64,000 nucleotides of DNA from CAYQNU01 sp964419055 (GTDB lineage: Bacteria; Bacteroidota; Bacteroidia; Flavobacteriales_D; Parvicellaceae). Under the pieces are notes generated by a model. That model was not told the DNA's origin. It did not search any database and saw only the letters and a list, made by a program, of their open reading frames with translations. The stretch is from assembly GCA_964419055.1 (NCBI GenBank), contig CAYQNU010000001.1:124001-188000 (forward strand), written 5' to 3'. A program made the position numbers and the translations under genes. This document shows, one piece after another, positions 60,901 through 64,000 of the stretch; position 1 is the first letter of the stretch, and each line of letters starts with the position of its first letter.

Positions 60901-63800
60901 GGTATACGGGAACTTCAACACAACTATTTACCGTCTTAGTTACAGATACAAATGGATGTTCAAATACAGACTCCGTTCTTATCACCGTTAATTCATTACC
61001 GACCATTTCCCTATCAAATGACACTACTATTTGTGAAAATGATACGATACAACTTTTGGCGTCAGGTGGAGTAAATTATACATGGTCACCAACTACTACG
61101 CTAAGTAATACCACTATCAGTAATCCCGTAGCTTTTCCAACAACTTCAACCACTTATCAAGTGGTCGTAACAAACAGTTTTGGTTGTAAAGATAGTGCTT
61201 CAGTAAGTTTAATTGTTCAAACACTACCTAACATTGTTGCTTCATCAGATGTTTCTATTTGTATTGGGGACACCACACAACTTAACGCTTCCGGAGCGTT
61301 GAATTATACATGGCAACCCGTTATGAATATATCCAATAATCTAATCAGCAACCCTTTAGCTTGGCCAACAACTACAACAGAATATATTGTTTTAGGAGAA
61401 GATGCTTTGGGTTGTATAAATTCAGATAGCGTAACAATTACGGTGAATACATTACCTACAATTTATGCAGGATTAGACGTTTGGCTTTGCCCAGGTAGTG
61501 ATATACAATTAACAGCGATTGGAACAGGTAATTTTAGCTGGACACCAACAATTGGTTTAACGGATCCTACCATTTCAAATCCGTTCGCTAGCCCGTTAGA
61601 TACTACTAATTATATTGTTGAAATAACTGATAATAATGGATGTAAAAACTCAGATTCAATTTTCGTGTTCGTAAGTCCAAAAGTTCCAACAAATGCTGGG
61701 TTGTCTCAAACCATCTGTGAAGGAAATACACTAGTTATAGGAGGGAATCCTACTTCAGTACCTGGTACAATTTTCAGTTGGACGCCTACAAGTTTAATTG
61801 TTAATGCTACATTGTCTAATCCAACGGTTTTACCTACTGTTGATACGTGGTTTATAGTTCATACTAGCAATGATACTTGTAATGGAGTTGATTCGGTTTT
61901 GGTACAAGTAAACCCATATCCGTTAGCTAATGCAGGCAATGATATTCAAATTTGTATTGGAGATTCAGTTCAACTAAATGCTACGGGAGGAGTTGACTTC
62001 ACATGGTTACCCAATCAAGATATTTCCAATGCTACAATTAATAATCCTACTGTTTGGCCTTCCGATACTACTCAATATATTGTGACAGTAACCGACAATA
62101 ATGGCTGTGTACAATCAGATAGCGTATGGATTATTGTGAATCCATTACCTTCTTTATTTGCAGGAAATGATGAAATAATTTGTATCAACGATTCTATTCA
62201 ATTAAATGCTATAGGAACAGGGAATTTTAGTTGGTCCCCAACAAATTTTATGACAGATAATACCCTTTCAAACCCAATTGTTTTTCCAATTTTGAATACA
62301 ACCTATTCGGTAGTTCTAACGGACTCTAATGGGTGTGTAAATTCAGATTCACTGTTAGTAACGGTAAACAATTTACCTCCAGTAAATGCTGGAATTGATG
62401 TGAGTATCTGTTTTAATGATTCTATTCAGTTACAAGCATCAGGTGCGGTAAATTACAACTGGACGTTAGCAGATGGCTTGGTTAACACCAATATTTCTAA
62501 TCCATTTGTATCCCCTAATTCAACGATACAATATATCGTATTTGGAACAGATGCCAACTTATGTACAAATTCTGACACAGTTCAAGTTACAGTATTTAAT
62601 TTACCCATAATTAATGCTGGTAATGATGTCCAAATTTGCATTTTTGACACAACACAATTAACAGCCAATGGAGGGGTTAGTTATACTTGGAGCCCAAATA
62701 ATGGTTTGAGTAGTATATCTGTTTCTAATCCATTTGCCAATCCAACTGCTACTCAAGAATACATTGTGGAAGGTGTTGATACAAATAATTGTTTCAACTC
62801 AGATACGATTGTTGTTACGGTTGTTCCTCTTCCCGTTGCAAATGCAGGTGTTGACGTCAAAATTTGTTTAGGTGATACTATTCAACTTACCGCTACTGGA
62901 GGTATAGTTTATAATTGGTCTCCTTCTGCTACGTTAACCAACTCAAATACGGATGTAACCAACGCTTTTCCTGATACATCTACTCAATATATTGTTACAG
63001 TTACTGATGTAAATACATGTATTAATTTTGATACGGTAGTTGTAGAGGTTTTTAGAATCTCTACTATAAACGACACCACAATTTGTTTGTTGGATAGTGC
63101 ACAATTAGATGTTTTTGGTGCGCCTGGAGTACTTTTTAGTTGGACACCTGTTGATTATCTTTCTGATCCTACTATAGCTAATCCAATTGCAAAACCAATT
63201 GAAAACACCACCTACACCGTTTCGGTTACAGATATTGATGGTTGTCAAGATCAAGCAAGTGTAACGATTACAGTTAATGAGATACCTAAGCCATTGTTTA
63301 GTTATATGGTGGAGCCCGGATGTGAAGAATTAATAGTACACTTCAAAGACAGCAGTTCACATACGGATACGTATTCATGGAACTTTGGAAATGGTGCCTC
63401 AAGTGATGAAACCAATCCGACAATGACTTTTGTTTATAATCAGCAATACGATGTTGAGTTAGTCGCAAGTAATAATTTTGGATGTACAGCTGCTTATGTC
63501 ACTACGTTGACTGCTGAAGATTTTGAAGTATATTATAGCATTTATATTCCTAACGTATTTACACCTAATGGTGATGGTGAAAATGATGCGTTTTTTATTG
63601 ATGTCCCTGGTAAATTATACGATTGTCTTGATTTTAGAATATATAACCGTTGGGGACAATTAATCTATAAATCTGTCGGGGATGCCCTCAATTGGGATGG
63701 CAGATCCTTTTATGGCGATACAATGCCAGAAGGCACTTACTTTTTCACAGTAGAGATCAAAGACAAACAGTACAGTGGGACCATCAATTTATTTAGATAA
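57969..63800 (+). CDS. Giant T9SS type B surface protein with 11 Ig/PKD-like repeats
   Basis: The 1943-residue secreted protein has a signal peptide (about 1-24, ending AFAS), an N-terminal cysteine-rich domain (about 25-275) starting HVPGGNITYQC, further Ig-like domains, an apparent domain nested within one of them (about 590-790), 11 tandem modules of about 76 residues (935-1773), a PKD domain with YSWNFGNGASSDE, and a gliding-motility/type B sorting domain with IPNVFTPNGDGENDAFF, IYNRWGQLIY and WDGRSF. Such proteins are outer-surface adhesins or filaments. It appears to be transcribed alone, with a one-mismatch -7 element (TAGGTTTT, 57930-57937) 32 bases upstream. The folK gene is convergent. 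Confidence 0.88.
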   Translation: MKLLYSSLLFLFFLFNSLNTAFASHVPGGNITYQCVGANQFLVTLTLFEDCGTAFEANGTQTLQVTNSCGITGLTSITLANTIYQQEVSQLCPALIGNSECNGGTLPGIYMHQWQTLVTIPAQCNSWTFSYASCCRNTTNNLNGTPAYYWETTLNNAAAPCNNSPTVTTQMIPYVCVNQPVVYNLGIYEPDGHSLSYSLINAFSASGTPVVYTAPFSGASPITGATINSNGNISFTATVTGNYVFSVLVEEYNSNGVLVGSIIQDFQFEVINCPANTNPVVPSGIINYTGDGTVIAPNEIELCIGDSFCFELEFTDLNSNDSIFIASNIGLALPGATVTQLTFQSPAIAQVCWTATASVPANNTVVFNAKDNACPMFGITFYPIKVNVIQSTYAGPDQTLCAGDDAIINVTGGSVFNWSVLPGGDTILIGNNFNCNPCANVIASPSVTTTYVVTSDLTIGCGNIDTVTINVVDDFTYTLTQSSNAGCINDNIYFSSITNPPGAYQYTWSPSTFLNSTTIANPIVTPTSPGVIDYAVQILGPTGCTKYDTLSINVAASFKPDVTLMVSPTNIVCGDSVFLDVQLNGGSPASCGPSLSNACVSPSTQYIIGTATGVNTTTTYPAPFANWYRNAKHQFLFTAAELNAMGITAGKLTEIAWQVVQINGTINYNQYTVKLGCTSQTALTNTWVSGLTTVFTPQNIVITTGWNTLPFTTAYEWDGLSNIVVEICYNNLATNFTQNSITPFTTTAFNSSAFYFSDATPACPSLTASAGSPSPNRPVTRFGFCPTLPDPVNYTFQWTPTSSIDDPTAQTTFALPQNNTTFQLVTTFINGGCIDTSSVNVTVDCCETPLINSTNITCFGGNNGQIEVTPISTTLPPYTVQLIDPISSAVLQSNTNVMSSVTFSSLIAGNYLVSTIDANGCIADTLVSLSEPNLLSISISNDTAICIGDSVQLSAFGGAIYSWSPITNLSNPTNANTWYTGTSTQLFTVLVTDTNGCSNTDSVLITVNSLPTISLSNDTTICENDTIQLLASGGVNYTWSPTTTLSNTTISNPVAFPTTSTTYQVVVTNSFGCKDSASVSLIVQTLPNIVASSDVSICIGDTTQLNASGALNYTWQPVMNISNNLISNPLAWPTTTTEYIVLGEDALGCINSDSVTITVNTLPTIYAGLDVWLCPGSDIQLTAIGTGNFSWTPTIGLTDPTISNPFASPLDTTNYIVEITDNNGCKNSDSIFVFVSPKVPTNAGLSQTICEGNTLVIGGNPTSVPGTIFSWTPTSLIVNATLSNPTVLPTVDTWFIVHTSNDTCNGVDSVLVQVNPYPLANAGNDIQICIGDSVQLNATGGVDFTWLPNQDISNATINNPTVWPSDTTQYIVTVTDNNGCVQSDSVWIIVNPLPSLFAGNDEIICINDSIQLNAIGTGNFSWSPTNFMTDNTLSNPIVFPILNTTYSVVLTDSNGCVNSDSLLVTVNNLPPVNAGIDVSICFNDSIQLQASGAVNYNWTLADGLVNTNISNPFVSPNSTIQYIVFGTDANLCTNSDTVQVTVFNLPIINAGNDVQICIFDTTQLTANGGVSYTWSPNNGLSSISVSNPFANPTATQEYIVEGVDTNNCFNSDTIVVTVVPLPVANAGVDVKICLGDTIQLTATGGIVYNWSPSATLTNSNTDVTNAFPDTSTQYIVTVTDVNTCINFDTVVVEVFRISTINDTTICLLDSAQLDVFGAPGVLFSWTPVDYLSDPTIANPIAKPIENTTYTVSVTDIDGCQDQASVTITVNEIPKPLFSYMVEPGCEELIVHFKDSSSHTDTYSWNFGNGASSDETNPTMTFVYNQQYDVELVASNNFGCTAAYVTTLTAEDFEVYYSIYIPNVFTPNGDGENDAFFIDVPGKLYDCLDFRIYNRWGQLIYKSVGDALNWDGRSFYGDTMPEGTYFFTVEIKDKQYSGTINLFR
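60771..63287 (+). repeat. Eleven tandem ~229-bp modules in the giant surface protein
   Basis: Each unit encodes about 76 residues with the pattern NAGND-IC-GDS-QL-A-GG-Y-WSP, SNP, T-YIV-VTD-NGC-NSDSV-V-V-LP. Units 4 and 7 share GTGNFSW and unit 5 has a two-residue insertion plus a divergent core, so subfamilies are visible. Confidence 0.85.
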
Positions 63801-63836
63801 TTAATCCCTTCAAAAAATAATTTTAGAATAACAGTG

Positions 63837-64000
63837 TTACTCAACTTTTCGCAGTTCCGAATTATCTTCACATTCAACAAGGAGTTCTTCAATGGTTTTA
63901 TTAAAAGTTGGAACAATCCATTGAGGTAAAACCTCAGCAAGAGGAGCTAAACAGAATTTACGAAGATGCATTCGAGGATGTGGAACCTCCAAATAGGATT
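63837..64000 (-). CDS. folK: HPPK (folate biosynthesis), C-terminal part only (cut by window edge)
   Basis: Reading on the minus strand from the right edge, 54 codons stay open to a TAA at 63839-63837. The sequence contains YLEVPHPRMHLRKFCLAPLAE followed by VLPQWIVPTF, the C-terminal signature of 6-hydroxymethyl-7,8-dihydropterin pyrophosphokinase (PHPR-H-RKF-L-PLAEI-P). FolK transfers pyrophosphate from ATP in folate synthesis. The N-terminal part lies outside the window. Convergent with the giant surface protein gene, 36 bases apart. Confidence 0.85.
   Translation of the reverse strand, partial: SYLEVPHPRMHLRKFCLAPLAEVLPQWIVPTFNKTIEELLVECEDNSELRKVE

Noticed and set aside
60771..63287. Regular ~229-bp repeats considered as a possible CRISPR or satellite array
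   Set aside because: They are in-frame protein modules diverged in DNA, with far too long a unit for CRISPR.
1..64000. tRNA, rRNA, CRISPR array, transposase, integrase or phage genes
   Set aside because: None was recognised on either strand by eye; a tRNAscan or Infernal run would be needed to exclude RNA genes fully.

Overview
The window is an AT-rich chromosomal segment from a member of the Bacteroidota, most likely a Flavobacteriales-type bacterium. The evidence is five proteins with type IX secretion (T9SS) C-terminal sorting domains, a PorP/SprF-family outer-membrane protein, a fused ResB-CcsA cytochrome c biogenesis protein, LytTR/LytS signalling pairs, a Y_Y_Y-type sensor, and many promoters of the Bacteroidota form (TTG, about 20 bases, TAnnTTTG). 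No tRNA, rRNA, CRISPR array, intact insertion sequence or prophage was seen. Both ends cut genes: an unknown gene at 1-236 and folK at 63837-64000.

Layout. 0.3-2.7 kb: a stand-alone SiaC-like protein and a LytTR/LytS pair on the minus strand. 2.9-6.2 kb: purD, a beta-propeller lipoprotein, a possible small RNA and rimM. 6.3-13.2 kb: a signalling operon made of a LytTR regulator, a 1687-residue membrane sensor ending in a PP2C phosphatase, a SiaB-like kinase and a SiaC-like target. 13.2-28.6 kb: mostly housekeeping genes (ltaE, trpS, deoC, moaE, rseP, a PHP phosphatase, an AddA/RecB-like helicase-nuclease, metG), with a DUF2130 protein, a PorP/SprF protein and a rhomboid-like membrane protein. 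28.9-45.6 kb: three T9SS cargo genes interspersed with rlmN, a PLP-dependent deaminase, PBP1A and an ABC1/UbiB-type kinase, plus two places where a gene's 3' end is repeated downstream as a remnant. 45.8-52.2 kb: the ResB-CcsA fusion, sufS and an M24 aminopeptidase. 52.2-55.4 kb: sulfotransferase, 57-residue protein, and alkaline-phosphatase-superfamily/TPR protein in overlapping frames. 55.4-63.8 kb: two T9SS cargo proteins (the larger of 1943 residues) flanking kynU.

Two loci look most likely to hold something little described. The first is the 6.2-13.2 kb operon, which appears to be a SiaABC partner-switching system whose phosphatase is fused to a propeller/Y_Y_Y membrane sensor and which carries a LytTR regulator without a histidine kinase; the second SiaC homologue at 326-724 has isoleucine where the phosphorylated threonine would align. 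The second is the 52.2-55.4 kb unit, where the C-terminus of the phosphatase/TPR protein resembles a degenerate copy of the neighbouring sulfotransferase. All functional statements come from reading motifs by eye; no database search was possible.
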